Shown: positions 1 to 6,991, numbered from the stretch's first letter. The stretch: DNA of 9,269 nucleotides from Clostridia bacterium (GCA_026001225.1 BNZQ01000060.1:1-9269), one strand, 5' to 3'. Translations and numbers: made by a program. Notes: generated from the sequence alone by a model not told the origin.

Positions 1-37
1 GAGGATTTCGGTGTGCAATTTGTTCATTGTTCTTTTA

Positions 38-71
38 GCGAGGGAAACTTTTTGTAAAAAGCTTTCCTCGC
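38..71. repeat. Palindromic intergenic element, copy 1
   Basis: Imperfect inverted repeat: the left arm at 38-53 (GCGAGGGAAACTTTTT) and right arm at 56-71 pair over 16 positions, with one A-C mismatch and one G-T wobble, around a 2-base apex. It is followed on the plus strand by a GC-rich bit and a TTTTAAAAACTT stretch, as copy 2 is followed by a similar stretch, so the two look like members of one repeat family in the same orientation. The T/A runs lie inside the stem and no T-run follows on either strand, so it is not a canonical intrinsic terminator, although it lies downstream of aconitase and could protect a 3' end. The rest of 1-130 shows no gene. Confidence 0.6.
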
Positions 72-130
72 GCTCCTTTTAAAAACTTCGGCTATGTAAA
101 AAATAGTTAAAATTTTTGGAAAGGGGTTTA

Positions 131-164
131 CGGGGAAAACTTTTTTATAAAAAAGTTTTCCCCG
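131..164. repeat. Palindromic intergenic element, copy 2 (perfect hairpin)
   Basis: Perfect 16-base inverted repeat with a 2-base apex: CGGGGAAAACTTTTTT at 131-146, AT at 147-148, and the exact complement at 149-164. It lies 19 bases beyond the aconitase stop codon. Apex-to-apex distance to copy 1 is 93 bases and the flanks are similar, which suggests tandem insertion or duplication of one dispersed palindrome. On the minus strand it could fold in the aconitase mRNA 3' end. It lacks a trailing T-run, so its role as a terminator or 3' stabiliser is inference. Confidence 0.75.
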
Positions 165-182
165 CACCCTATTCAAAAAATT

Positions 183-2135
183 TCAGTTTTCAGTTTTCAG
201 TTTTGCAAAATTCAGCAAGCCTCCCGCGACAAGCATCTCCCGTTTGCGGTCGGGCGCGAGGATCGCGGCGGCGAACGCATAGCCCGCCGTAACATTCTCA
301 ATCTTCACCCGCCCGCTCTTGACCTGCCCGGGCGCGGAGGCGATCCGCAATTCGTCGCCCTTGGCGATCCGGCTGTAATCGGCGGGATCCTCGAAGATCA
401 GCGGCAAAATGCCGTTGTTGATCAGGTTGTCCATATGAATACGCGCGAAGGATTTCGCGATCACGGCCTTGATCTTTAAATACAAAGGCACTAACGCGGC
501 GTGTTCGCGGCTCGATCCTTGCCCGTAGTTTTCGCCCGCGACGATAAACCCGCCGTTTTCCGCTTTCGCCCGCTTCGGGAATTCGGGATCAACGGGTGTC
601 AGGCAATATTCCGACAGGTACGGAATATTGCTCCGGTAGGGTAACAGCTTGGAATCCGAGGGCATAATGTGGTCGGTCGTGATGTTGTCGGGCAAAACGA
701 TCAGCGTTCTGCCTTCCACAATCCCCGCTAAAGCCGTATTGACCGGGAACGGCTGGATGTTCGGCCCGCGCGTAATTTGAACATCCGAGTATTCCCGCGG
801 ATCGGCGATTAAGTTGTCGTTGATTTCAAACTTGGAAATTTTGCCTATCTTTTCCCAGCCCGCTAATACGCCGTTTTCAGTCGCGTCGAACACATCGCGC
901 GGGTCGGCGATTTTACCCGCCACCGCGCAAGCCACCGCCGTTTCCACGCTCGTCAAATACACCTCCGCGCTCTTGGTGCCCGAACGGCCGTAAAAATTGC
1001 GGTTGAAGCTCCGCACGGAAACGGCGTCGCTGCGGGGCGATTGTCCCATGCCGATACAAGGGCCGCACGCACATTCCAAAATCCGCGCGCCGCCGTCCAA
1101 AATAGCGGCCAGTGCGCCGTTGCGCGCCAAAGCGGTCAAGACCTGCCGGCTGCCCGGGCTGACCGTAAAACTGACGCCGGGGGCGATCCTCCGCCCTTTC
1201 AACAGCGCCGCCGCCCGCATCATGTCCAAAAAAGAGCTGTTCGTACAGCTGCCGATACAAACCTGATCGACCTTAACGCTTTGAACGTCCCGCACGGCTT
1301 TCACGTTGTCGGGGCTGTGCGGCAACGCGGCCAGCGGTTCGAGTCCGGACAAATCGAGCTCGACCGTGCGCGCGTACTTCGCGGACGCGTCGGCTTTTAA
1401 GGGACGGAAATCCGTCTCTCTGCCCTCGGCTTTTAAGAACGCTTTGGTTACGGCGTCGGCGGGAAAAACCGAAGCCGTCGCGCCGAGTTCCGCGCCCATG
1501 TTCGTGATCGTTGCGCGCTCGGGAACCGTCAGGTTTTTGACGCCCTCGCCGGTGTATTCGACGACCCGTCCGACGCCGCCCTTGACGGTCAAAATCGACA
1601 ACACTTTTAAGATCACGTCTTTAGCGGCGCACAACGGGCGCAATTTGCCCCGCAATCTGACCTCGATAACCTCCGGCATGTTCAAAAAGTACGCGCCGCC
1701 GCCCATGGCCACGGCCACGTCGAGGCCTCCCGCGCCGATCGCCAGCATTCCCAAGCCGCCCCCCGTAGGCGTGTGGCTGTCGCTGCCCAGCAGGGTCATG
1801 CCCGGCGCGCCGAACCGCTCCAAATGCACCTGGTGGCAAATGCCGTTGCCGGGACGCGAAACGGTTATGCCCTTCGACAGCGCGACGCTGCGGATATACT
1901 CGTGGTCGTCGGCGTTCTCGAAGCCCGACTGCAAGGTGTTATGGTCTATGTAGGCGACCGACTTTTTGGTCTTGACGCGCGGGATATTCATAGCCTCAAA
2001 TTGCAAATACGCCATCGTGCCCGTGCTGTCCTGCGTCAGCGTCTGGTCGATACGGATCGAGATTTCCTCACCCGTTTTCATCTTGCCCGAAACCAAATGT
2101 TCCTTGATAATTTTCTGCGTTAAGTTAAGTCCCAT
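183..2135 (-). CDS. acnA: Aconitate hydratase (aconitase), Aquifex/clostridial type
   Basis: Converts citrate to isocitrate through cis-aconitate in the cytoplasm, using a [4Fe-4S] cluster; in anaerobes this usually feeds 2-oxoglutarate and glutamate synthesis. With the start chosen here the protein is 650 residues, normal for the shorter monomeric family. Visible motifs are GSDSHTPTGGG near residue 116, SCTNSS with cluster ligand Cys297, and ACGPCIGMG with ligands Cys357 and Cys360. The C-terminal swivel domain carries DNITTDHIMP and the substrate-binding GENYGQGSSREHAAL at about 530-547. Substrate and cluster residues look intact. The frame stays open to a TTG at 2162, but the ATG at 2135 has AGAGGA five bases upstream and begins the conserved MGLNLTQKI, so I chose it. 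A promoter lies at 2217-2245. LeuC-type isomerases are excluded by the fused swivel domain. The stop lies in a heptamer repeat. Confidence 0.96.
   Translation of the reverse strand: MGLNLTQKIIKEHLVSGKMKTGEEISIRIDQTLTQDSTGTMAYLQFEAMNIPRVKTKKSVAYIDHNTLQSGFENADDHEYIRSVALSKGITVSRPGNGICHQVHLERFGAPGMTLLGSDSHTPTGGGLGMLAIGAGGLDVAVAMGGGAYFLNMPEVIEVRLRGKLRPLCAAKDVILKVLSILTVKGGVGRVVEYTGEGVKNLTVPERATITNMGAELGATASVFPADAVTKAFLKAEGRETDFRPLKADASAKYARTVELDLSGLEPLAALPHSPDNVKAVRDVQSVKVDQVCIGSCTNSSFLDMMRAAALLKGRRIAPGVSFTVSPGSRQVLTALARNGALAAILDGGARILECACGPCIGMGQSPRSDAVSVRSFNRNFYGRSGTKSAEVYLTSVETAVACAVAGKIADPRDVFDATENGVLAGWEKIGKISKFEINDNLIADPREYSDVQITRGPNIQPFPVNTALAGIVEGRTLIVLPDNITTDHIMPSDSKLLPYRSNIPYLSEYCLTPVDPEFPKRAKAENGGFIVAGENYGQGSSREHAALVPLYLKIKAVIAKSFARIHMDNLINNGILPLIFEDPADYSRIAKGDELRIASAPGQVKSGRVKIENVTAGYAFAAAILAPDRKREMLVAGGLLNFAKLKTEN
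184..204. repeat. Seven-base tandem repeat, three copies, covering the aconitase stop codon
   Basis: Three perfect copies of CAGTTTT on the plus strand (AAAACTG on the minus strand). Because seven is not a multiple of three, the copies are read in three different frames. The aconitase TGA stop begins in the third copy (185-183). Extra copies added downstream would not change the protein, and loss of one copy would alter only the last few residues. Confidence 0.85.
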
Positions 2136-2140
2136 TTCCG

Positions 2141-2146
2141 TCCTCT
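2141..2146 (-). promoter_or_regulatory. Ribosome binding site of aconitase
   Basis: AGAGGA on the minus strand, five bases before the ATG at 2135. It decides the start in favour of this ATG over the in-frame TTG at 2162, which has no comparable site. Confidence 0.75.
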
Positions 2147-2167
2147 TTTTTTCAATACTCAATTAAA

Positions 2168-2181
2168 GGTTAGTGGTCAGT
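2168..2181. repeat. Heptamer pair in the aconitase leader
   Basis: On the minus strand, ACTGACC followed directly by ACTAACC (one difference). It lies in the predicted 5' untranslated region of aconitase. The unit ACTGACC occurs again, in the opposite orientation, at 3131-3137. Confidence 0.5.
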
Positions 2182-2216
2182 CATAAGGATTGCACAATGG
2201 ATCGTCGATCGATAGC

Positions 2217-2245
2217 ATTATACAATATTTTGGGCATTTATGCAA
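2217..2245 (-). promoter_or_regulatory. Probable SigA promoter of aconitase
   Basis: Minus strand: -35 TTGCAT at 2245-2240, a 17-base spacer, and a perfect -10 TATAAT at 2222-2217. The predicted start of transcription is near 2210, giving a leader of about 75 bases. An 11-base dyad, GATCG-A-CGATC (2200-2210), sits at the predicted start and could be an operator, but I cannot name a regulator. Confidence 0.7.
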
Positions 2246-2263
2246 CCTATCTTTATGTAAGAA

Positions 2264-2277
2264 GGAAGATGGAAGAT
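2264..2277. repeat. Heptamer pair just past the PHP gene
   Basis: Two perfect copies of GGAAGAT on the plus strand, nine bases beyond the PHP stop codon and upstream of the aconitase promoter. The flanking bases partly continue the seven-base period. Confidence 0.5.
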
Positions 2278-2285
2278 GATTCGTC

Positions 2286-2981
2286 TTACTCCTTCCATTC
2301 GGGGATCATCACGCGCCCGCCCAATAAAAACAAATAATCGCGACTCCGCAGCAAGTCCGCCAACCCGAACGAATCGACGGGCAGGGATTTAGAAAGCGTC
2401 AGCCCCAACGCCTCGTGCCCCGCGTGATGAAAGTCCGTTCCCGCCGCGGGAATCAGATTGTGCGCGTTCGCATAAACGGATGCGATACCGTTGCGCGAAT
2501 TGTGGTTCGGATGCATATTGAAAATTTCCGCGCCGTCCGTGCCGGGCACAGGAATCATGCCGTTGCGGAACGGATGCGCCTGTATAATCAAGCTTTGATC
2601 GTTTCGGAAATCGCGTAGATACCGCTCGATCCCCAACGAAAAATAGTCGATAACGCGCCGCACCCAATCCCCGTCGATTCCGTAGACCAAATAGTCGTTG
2701 GCGTTCTCTTCAAAGCGCAGTTCCGCGCCGAGATACATGCGGACGCCGAGGCGCCGCCCTTCCTCGCGGGCCGTTTGAAAATCGTCCATATAGAATTCCG
2801 CCGCGTCGCGGGCGCGCGGCAAGAGGCCGGGCCAAAGGTGATTGGTGATTGTCAAACCGTGTACGCCCGCGTCCGCGTACCGCCGCACGACCCCGCGCGG
2901 CGGTATGTCCGCGCATTCGCTGACCGGGCTCGTATGAGCGTGCAGTTCTATTTTGTATTTATATCCGGTTGCGTTTTTCAT
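2286..2981 (-). CDS. PHP-domain metal-dependent phosphoesterase (histidinol-phosphatase-like)
   Basis: A single-domain PHP protein of 231 residues, predicted cytoplasmic, with no signal peptide or membrane segment. The PHP fold binds two or three metal ions and hydrolyses phosphate esters. The expected ligands are visible: HAH at 14-16, Asn-His48 in TITNH, Glu87 in GAEL, His136 in QAHPF, and Asp183/His185 in GTDFHH. The N-terminal pattern (HAHTSPVSECADIPP, then GLTITNH) resembles small PHP proteins common in Clostridia. The substrate is unknown; histidinol phosphate, a nucleotide or a nucleic-acid end are all possible, and no histidine biosynthesis gene is nearby. The ATG at 2981 is the first possible start because an in-frame TGA lies two codons upstream. 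GGAG ten bases before it is a weak, distant ribosome site. It lies 166 bases after dnaE, which itself begins with a PHP domain. Confidence 0.85.
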   Translation of the reverse strand: MKNATGYKYKIELHAHTSPVSECADIPPRGVVRRYADAGVHGLTITNHLWPGLLPRARDAAEFYMDDFQTAREEGRRLGVRMYLGAELRFEENANDYLVYGIDGDWVRRVIDYFSLGIERYLRDFRNDQSLIIQAHPFRNGMIPVPGTDGAEIFNMHPNHNSRNGIASVYANAHNLIPAAGTDFHHAGHEALGLTLSKSLPVDSFGLADLLRSRDYLFLLGGRVMIPEWKE

Positions 2982-2985
2982 ATGT

Positions 2986-3075
2986 CAACCACTCCGCTTC
3001 GCTGCGCCGTGAGATGTTTGTCCTTTTCGTCGGCCACTCCTCCGAAACAGGGGAATTTTTCTGCGGCCTATCCTT
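2986..3075. repeat. Possible remnant of a dispersed intergenic repeat
   Basis: Two related segments occur on the plus strand: CCACTCCGCTTCGCTGCG at 2989-3006, and CCACTCCTCCGAAACAGGGG starting at about 3034, the latter with CTCC/GGGG pairing and GGCC at both ends. Shared CCACTCC openings and short hairpins resemble the GC-rich palindromic repeats scattered between genes in many gut Bacillota. I have no second genomic copy to prove it. No gene is visible here. Confidence 0.35.
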
Positions 3076-3100
3076 ATACCTGTCCCTTGTCACTTGTCAC
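3073..3100 (-). promoter_or_regulatory. Possible promoter of the PHP gene inside a heptamer array
   Basis: Minus strand: -35 GTGACA at 3100-3095 (five of six consensus bases), a 16-base spacer, and -10 TATAAG at 3078-3073 (five of six). The start would be near 3066, about 85 bases before the PHP ATG. The -35 hexamer is part of a heptamer unit, so its existence depends on repeat sequence. Confidence 0.45.
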
Positions 3101-3108
3101 CTGTCCCT
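3081..3108. repeat. Degenerate heptamer array, four units
   Basis: On the plus strand: TGTCCCT, TGTCACT, TGTCACC, TGTCCCT, back to back, in the spacer between dnaE and the PHP gene. A decayed fifth unit may follow at 3109-3115. Confidence 0.75.
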
Positions 3109-3123
3109 TGCTATCGTCCTTTA

Positions 3124-3151
3124 ACTCACCACTGACCATTACACCGTTCAC
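3124..3151. repeat. Degenerate heptamer array at the dnaE 3' end
   Basis: On the plus strand: ACTCACC, ACTGACC, then the weaker ATTACAC and CGTTCAC. The first two differ at one base. The last unit overlaps the dnaE stop codon (3150-3148), as the array at 184-204 overlaps the aconitase stop. Confidence 0.5.
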
Positions 3152-6100
3152 TTCACCAACACCGCGTCCGGCTCGAAGATCGTATACAGCTCGTTTAAGA
3201 GCGCGTTGCAAATTTTGACGCCGTAATCCAAGGGATAAGTCTTGTCGTCGTCCTCGTTCTTTAGATAGACCTTGCAGGGGCCGGGGTAATGCGCCAAAAC
3301 GTCCTGCACCTCGGACAGGAATTGATCGTTCCCGCCGTCGGCTTCCTTATTTCGGAAGGAATATTTAAAGCAGATCGCGCCCGCGACGTTGCCCGAATTT
3401 CCCGATCCGTCACCGTGCCCGCCCGCCCCGCGCGGTCGGCTCCCCGCCGACTCCTCTTTTTTGCGCAGGAACTCCATGTTGTCCACGCGCAGGATCGGGC
3501 GGTCGCCCTCCTCGCGTTGGGACAGCGTGCCCGACAAGGCGACGGCCGTATCCACCTGAATTTGATTTTTGTATTGATCATATTTAAAGCCCGAAAACAT
3601 GACCTCGATAAAGCCGTACAGATCTTCGAGGCGTCCGATTCCGACCTCGCGGCCGGATTTTTTGGACACGACGCGCCGGAATTCGGTCAAGACGCCGCCG
3701 CACCGCACCGGCTTGTCGTTGTAATCGGACTGCTGACCGTCCGCGCCCTCCGCGCCCGCGTCCTCGATCATCGAGGTGTTGAACGTAAAAGCGGACAATT
3801 CCGCGCGGTACTCGTCCAACGGGTGCCCGCTGATATATATCCCTAAAACCTCGCGCTCCGCCTTCAATTTTTCTTTGAGCGGCAGTTCGGGCAGGGCGGG
3901 GTATTCCTCCTCGGCGGGCGCGTCCCCAAACAGGTCGAACATGGAAAACTGCCCTTTCTGGCGCGCTTCGCGGTCGGCCTGCGTCCGCGCGACCAAACGC
4001 TCGAAGACTGCCATCAAGACGCTGCGGGGTTTTCCGAAACGGTCGAACGAGCCGGATAGGATCAGACTTTCCAAGAATTTCTTGTTGAGCGCGGAATCGT
4101 CCATGCGGCCAATGAAGTCGGGGAAATCCTGAAACGGCCCGTTCGTTTCCCGCTCTTGCACGATCAGGTCGATGACCTTGCCACCCACGTTTTTGAGCGC
4201 GGCCAAGCCCACGCGCACGCCGCCGTTCTCCACGCTGAATTGCGCGCGCGAGGCATTGATATCGGGCGGGTAAATCGGCATGCCCTTTTCCTTTAAATAC
4301 GCAAGGTATTTGCCGATCTCCTCGATCTTGTCGATGCGGTTGTTGAGGACGGCCGCCAAAAACTCGGCCTCGTGGTGGCACTTTAAATAAGCAGTCTGAT
4401 AGGTCAGGTACGCGTATGCCGCCGCGTGAGATTTATTGAACGCGTATTGCGCGAAGCTCTCCATTTCGCCGAACACCTCCAACGCGACGTCCTCCGGAAT
4501 CCCCCGCGCCACCGCGCCTTCAACCTCGGTTTTCCCGTCCTTTCCGATCAGGCCATGCACGAAAATCTCGCGCTCCTTTTTCATTTCGGAGGCCTTCTTC
4601 TTGCTCATCAGGCGGCGCACGATATCCGCGCGGCCCAAAGAATAGCCGCCCATCTCGCGCACGATCTGCATGACCTGCTCCTGATAGACGATGCAACCGT
4701 ATGTAACGTCCAAAATAGGGCGCAGGATTTCGTGCTTGTACACGATGCCCGCCGGATTTTTCTTGTTGGCTATATAGGTCGGAATGCTGTCCATCGGACC
4801 GGGACGGAACAGCGCGATACCGGCGATGATATCCTCCAAATTGTCGGGCTGCAGCTGCGCCATGAACCGTTTCATGCCCGCGCTTTCCACCTGAAACACC
4901 GCGTCCGTGTTGCCGCCGCCGATCAGCGCGTATACCGCCGGATCGTCGTATTCCATGTTGTAAAAGTCGATCTCGGTTCCGGTGTTTTCCCGCACGTATT
5001 CAAGGGCCTTCCGCACGTCGGTCAGCGTGCGCAAGCCCAAAAAATCCATTTTGAGCAAGCCGACCTTCTCCACCTCGATCATGTCGAACTGCGTCGTCAC
5101 ATCCTCGCCGTTGCGCTGCAAGGGCACGAATTTATCGATATCGTCCTTGCAGATGACCACGCCGGCCGCGTGCATCGAGGTTTGGCGCGGCATCCCCTCG
5201 ATCGCGATCGCCATGTCCAACAGCTTTCTGTTCTGCGGGTCGGATTCGTAGGCCTGCCGCAACTCGGGGATCATGTCCAAATATTTATGGAGCGGCACGG
5301 GCTTCGGCGTGAACGGGATCAGCTTGCCGATTCTGTCTGTTTCCGAATAGGGCATTCCGTAGACGCGCCCCACATCCTTGATCGCGGCTTTCGCGGCCAA
5401 CGTTCCGAACGTGACGATCTGCGCCACGCGGGGTCCGCCGTATGTCCGGATCACATAGTCGATGACCTCGCCGCGCCGCTCGAAGCAGAAATCGATATCG
5501 AAGTCGGGCATACTGACGCGCTCGGCGTTCAGAAACCGCTCGAACAGCAGATTGTATTTTAAGGGGTCAACCTTGGTGATCCCGATCGCGTATGCGATGA
5601 TACTGCCGACGCCGCTTCCCCGCCCCGGCCCGACCGAAATCCCGATACTCTCGGCGTAATGAATGAAGTCCCAAACGATCAGATAATATTCCAAAAAGCC
5701 CTGCTTTGCGACGATGCTCAATTCATAGTCGGCGCGCGTCCGGATTTCCGCCGCGCGCTCCCCTCCCGCTTCGAGGTCGGCACAGTATTTTTTGGCCAAA
5801 CCCTCCTCGGTCAGCTTTTGCAGGTACTGAAAAGGCGTCAACCCGTCGGGCGGCGTATAGCCCGGCAAAAGAGGCTGTTTGTATTTCATTTCGACGTCGC
5901 ATTTCTCGGCGATTTGCAGCGTGTTGTCCAGAGCGTCGGGGACGAAACCGAACAGCTCGGCCATCTCATCGCCGTCTTTCAGATAAAATTCTTCGGTCGG
6001 AAAATAGCTGTCGTCGCCGCCGCTTTCCTCCGTCTCGCTCAAGCTGCGCTTAAAGGCGATCGCCATCAGCACCTTTTGCGTTTCGGCATCGGCTTTCCGC

Positions 6101-6750
6101 AAATAATGCACGTCGTTGGTCGCCACGAGGGGCGCGCCGATCTCCTGCGCCAGCATGGTTAATTGCGACAAGAGTTCTTTCTGCGCGCGGATGCCGTGGT
6201 CTTGCAGCTCGATATAGAAATCCCCCGGCTCGAACCGACTCTTCAATTCAAGCGCAAGCGACTTCGCGCCCTCGTAATCGCCCGCCAACAACGCCCGCGG
6301 TACGCCGCCCGCAATGCACGCCGTCAGGCAGATCAACCCTTCGGTATGCCCCGCGAGCAATGCGTAATCGATACGGGGCTTGTAATAATAGCCGTCCACG
6401 TAAGCGACGGAATTTAATTTGATTAAATTTTCATAGCCCTTGTAATTTTTGGCTAACAGCACCAAATGGTGAAACTTCGGAATCCTGCCGTCCTGTGATT
6501 CTTTGATATGTAAATCCCGATCGACGTAAAACTCGCAACCGAAAATCGGCTTGACCTTGTGTTCTGATTTTTCATTGTGTTTGCCCGCGGCCTCGAAGAA
6601 TTTCAGCGCGGCGAACATGTTGCCGTGATCGGTCAGCGCGACGGCGGGCATTCCCGCCTCGGCGCACGCCGAAAAGAGCTTGTCGAGCCGTACGGCTCCG
6701 TCGAGGAGGCTGTATTCGGTGTGCAGATGCAAATGGACAAACGGGCGCAT
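3148..6750 (-). CDS. dnaE: DNA polymerase III alpha subunit (DnaE1 type)
   Basis: Replicative C-family DNA polymerase, 1200 residues. Domains in order: N-terminal PHP (about 1-220), palm/thumb/fingers, HhH region, clamp-binding peptide, OB fold, a Gly/Ser-rich linker near 1095-1118, and a C-terminal domain. The palm shows GPGRGSGVGS (374-383), catalytic Asp416 and Asp418 in PDFDID, and Asp569 in MDFLGLRTLT. The clamp-binding motif QFSMFDLF is at 934-941. The PHP domain keeps all nine likely metal ligands (His8, His10, Asp17, His42, Glu73, His95, Cys145, Asp213, His215), so intrinsic proofreading, known in Thermus and mycobacterial DnaE1 but lost in E. coli, is plausible. No Pol III epsilon-type exonuclease domain is fused, so it is not PolC. 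The ATG at 6750 has GAGG eight bases upstream. No clear promoter precedes it; transcription may come from rho. The C-terminal linker is low-complexity but in frame. Confidence 0.97.
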   Translation of the reverse strand: MRPFVHLHLHTEYSLLDGAVRLDKLFSACAEAGMPAVALTDHGNMFAALKFFEAAGKHNEKSEHKVKPIFGCEFYVDRDLHIKESQDGRIPKFHHLVLLAKNYKGYENLIKLNSVAYVDGYYYKPRIDYALLAGHTEGLICLTACIAGGVPRALLAGDYEGAKSLALELKSRFEPGDFYIELQDHGIRAQKELLSQLTMLAQEIGAPLVATNDVHYLRKADAETQKVLMAIAFKRSLSETEESGGDDSYFPTEEFYLKDGDEMAELFGFVPDALDNTLQIAEKCDVEMKYKQPLLPGYTPPDGLTPFQYLQKLTEEGLAKKYCADLEAGGERAAEIRTRADYELSIVAKQGFLEYYLIVWDFIHYAESIGISVGPGRGSGVGSIIAYAIGITKVDPLKYNLLFERFLNAERVSMPDFDIDFCFERRGEVIDYVIRTYGGPRVAQIVTFGTLAAKAAIKDVGRVYGMPYSETDRIGKLIPFTPKPVPLHKYLDMIPELRQAYESDPQNRKLLDMAIAIEGMPRQTSMHAAGVVICKDDIDKFVPLQRNGEDVTTQFDMIEVEKVGLLKMDFLGLRTLTDVRKALEYVRENTGTEIDFYNMEYDDPAVYALIGGGNTDAVFQVESAGMKRFMAQLQPDNLEDIIAGIALFRPGPMDSIPTYIANKKNPAGIVYKHEILRPILDVTYGCIVYQEQVMQIVREMGGYSLGRADIVRRLMSKKKASEMKKEREIFVHGLIGKDGKTEVEGAVARGIPEDVALEVFGEMESFAQYAFNKSHAAAYAYLTYQTAYLKCHHEAEFLAAVLNNRIDKIEEIGKYLAYLKEKGMPIYPPDINASRAQFSVENGGVRVGLAALKNVGGKVIDLIVQERETNGPFQDFPDFIGRMDDSALNKKFLESLILSGSFDRFGKPRSVLMAVFERLVARTQADREARQKGQFSMFDLFGDAPAEEEYPALPELPLKEKLKAEREVLGIYISGHPLDEYRAELSAFTFNTSMIEDAGAEGADGQQSDYNDKPVRCGGVLTEFRRVVSKKSGREVGIGRLEDLYGFIEVMFSGFKYDQYKNQIQVDTAVALSGTLSQREEGDRPILRVDNMEFLRKKEESAGSRPRGAGGHGDGSGNSGNVAGAICFKYSFRNKEADGGNDQFLSEVQDVLAHYPGPCKVYLKNEDDDKTYPLDYGVKICNALLNELYTIFEPDAVLVK

Positions 6751-6758
6751 ATTTTTTT

Positions 6759-6762
6759 CCTC
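6759..6762 (-). promoter_or_regulatory. Ribosome binding site of dnaE, abutting a hairpin arm
   Basis: GAGG on the minus strand, eight bases before the dnaE ATG. It directly follows CCCCCTTTG, which can pair with upstream copies of its complement, so access may depend on mRNA folding. Confidence 0.6.
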
Positions 6763-6849
6763 AAAGGGGGACGTCGCTCACTCGTCTGCCGGTCAGGGCC
6801 GGTATGCGCGTCCTCGATTCGCTCGTGCCCCCTTTGTGTCCCCCTATTG
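6762..6849. repeat. Inverted repeats with two competing partners upstream of dnaE
   Basis: The plus-strand segment CAAAGGGGGAC (6762-6772) is complementary to two nearby segments: GTGCCCCCTTTG at 6825-6836 (nine contiguous pairs, then one extra base) and GTCCCCCT at 6838-6845 (eight pairs). The two partners are near-copies of each other. In the dnaE mRNA only one can pair at a time with the segment next to the ribosome site. The interval also holds a short GC-rich CCGG repeat near 6790-6803. No gene or clear promoter is seen in 6751-7015. Confidence 0.5.
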
Positions 6850-6912
6850 AAAAAGTCTTCTCCGCTCCTCGGTCCGTCAAGGCGGGCAAACTCGCGTCGG
6901 TACGACTTTTTC
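6849..6912. repeat. Nine-base inverted repeat GAAAAAGTC / GACTTTTTC
   Basis: GAAAAAGTC at 6849-6857 and its exact complement at 6904-6912, with 46 bases between. It shares the AAGTC/GACTT theme with the hairpin at 6921-6949, which suggests a compound repeat element rather than unrelated stems. Confidence 0.5.
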
Positions 6913-6920
6913 ACTACGGG

Positions 6921-6949
6921 CGGAAAGTCAGGCAAAGCCCGACTTTCCG
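6921..6949. repeat. Strong hairpin between rho and dnaE
   Basis: CGGAAAGTC (6921-6929) pairs perfectly with GACTTTCCG (6941-6949); after one A-C mismatch, GGC pairs with GCC around an AAA loop. No T-run follows on the minus strand, so it is not a standard terminator for rho. It could be a processing or stabilising structure, or part of a repeat element. Confidence 0.65.
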
Positions 6950-6968
6950 GGGACCTTTTATCGTTATA

Positions 6969-6991
6969 AAACATAGTCGCAGCGGAGCGAC
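6969..6991 (-). terminator. Weak candidate terminator of rho
   Basis: Minus strand, 25 bases after the rho stop: GTCGC (6991-6987), a six-base loop, GCGAC (6980-6976), then TATGTTTT. The stem has only five pairs and the T-run is short and displaced, so read-through into dnaE is likely. Confidence 0.25.

Noticed and set aside
913..1953. Several frames of 89-215 codons overlapping aconitase
   Set aside because: All overlap the coding region of a well-conserved enzyme with intact cluster ligands and active-site motifs; they are shadows.
2964..2987. TTGACA followed by TATAAA at the PHP gene start
   Set aside because: Spacing is 19 bases and the -10 would lie inside the PHP coding region, so it cannot serve this gene.
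4426..5562. Long plus-strand open frame (378 codons) inside dnaE
   Set aside because: It is antisense to strongly conserved DnaE palm sequence, is rich in His, Arg and Val as expected for a reverse frame of a GC-rich gene, and has no recognisable domain.
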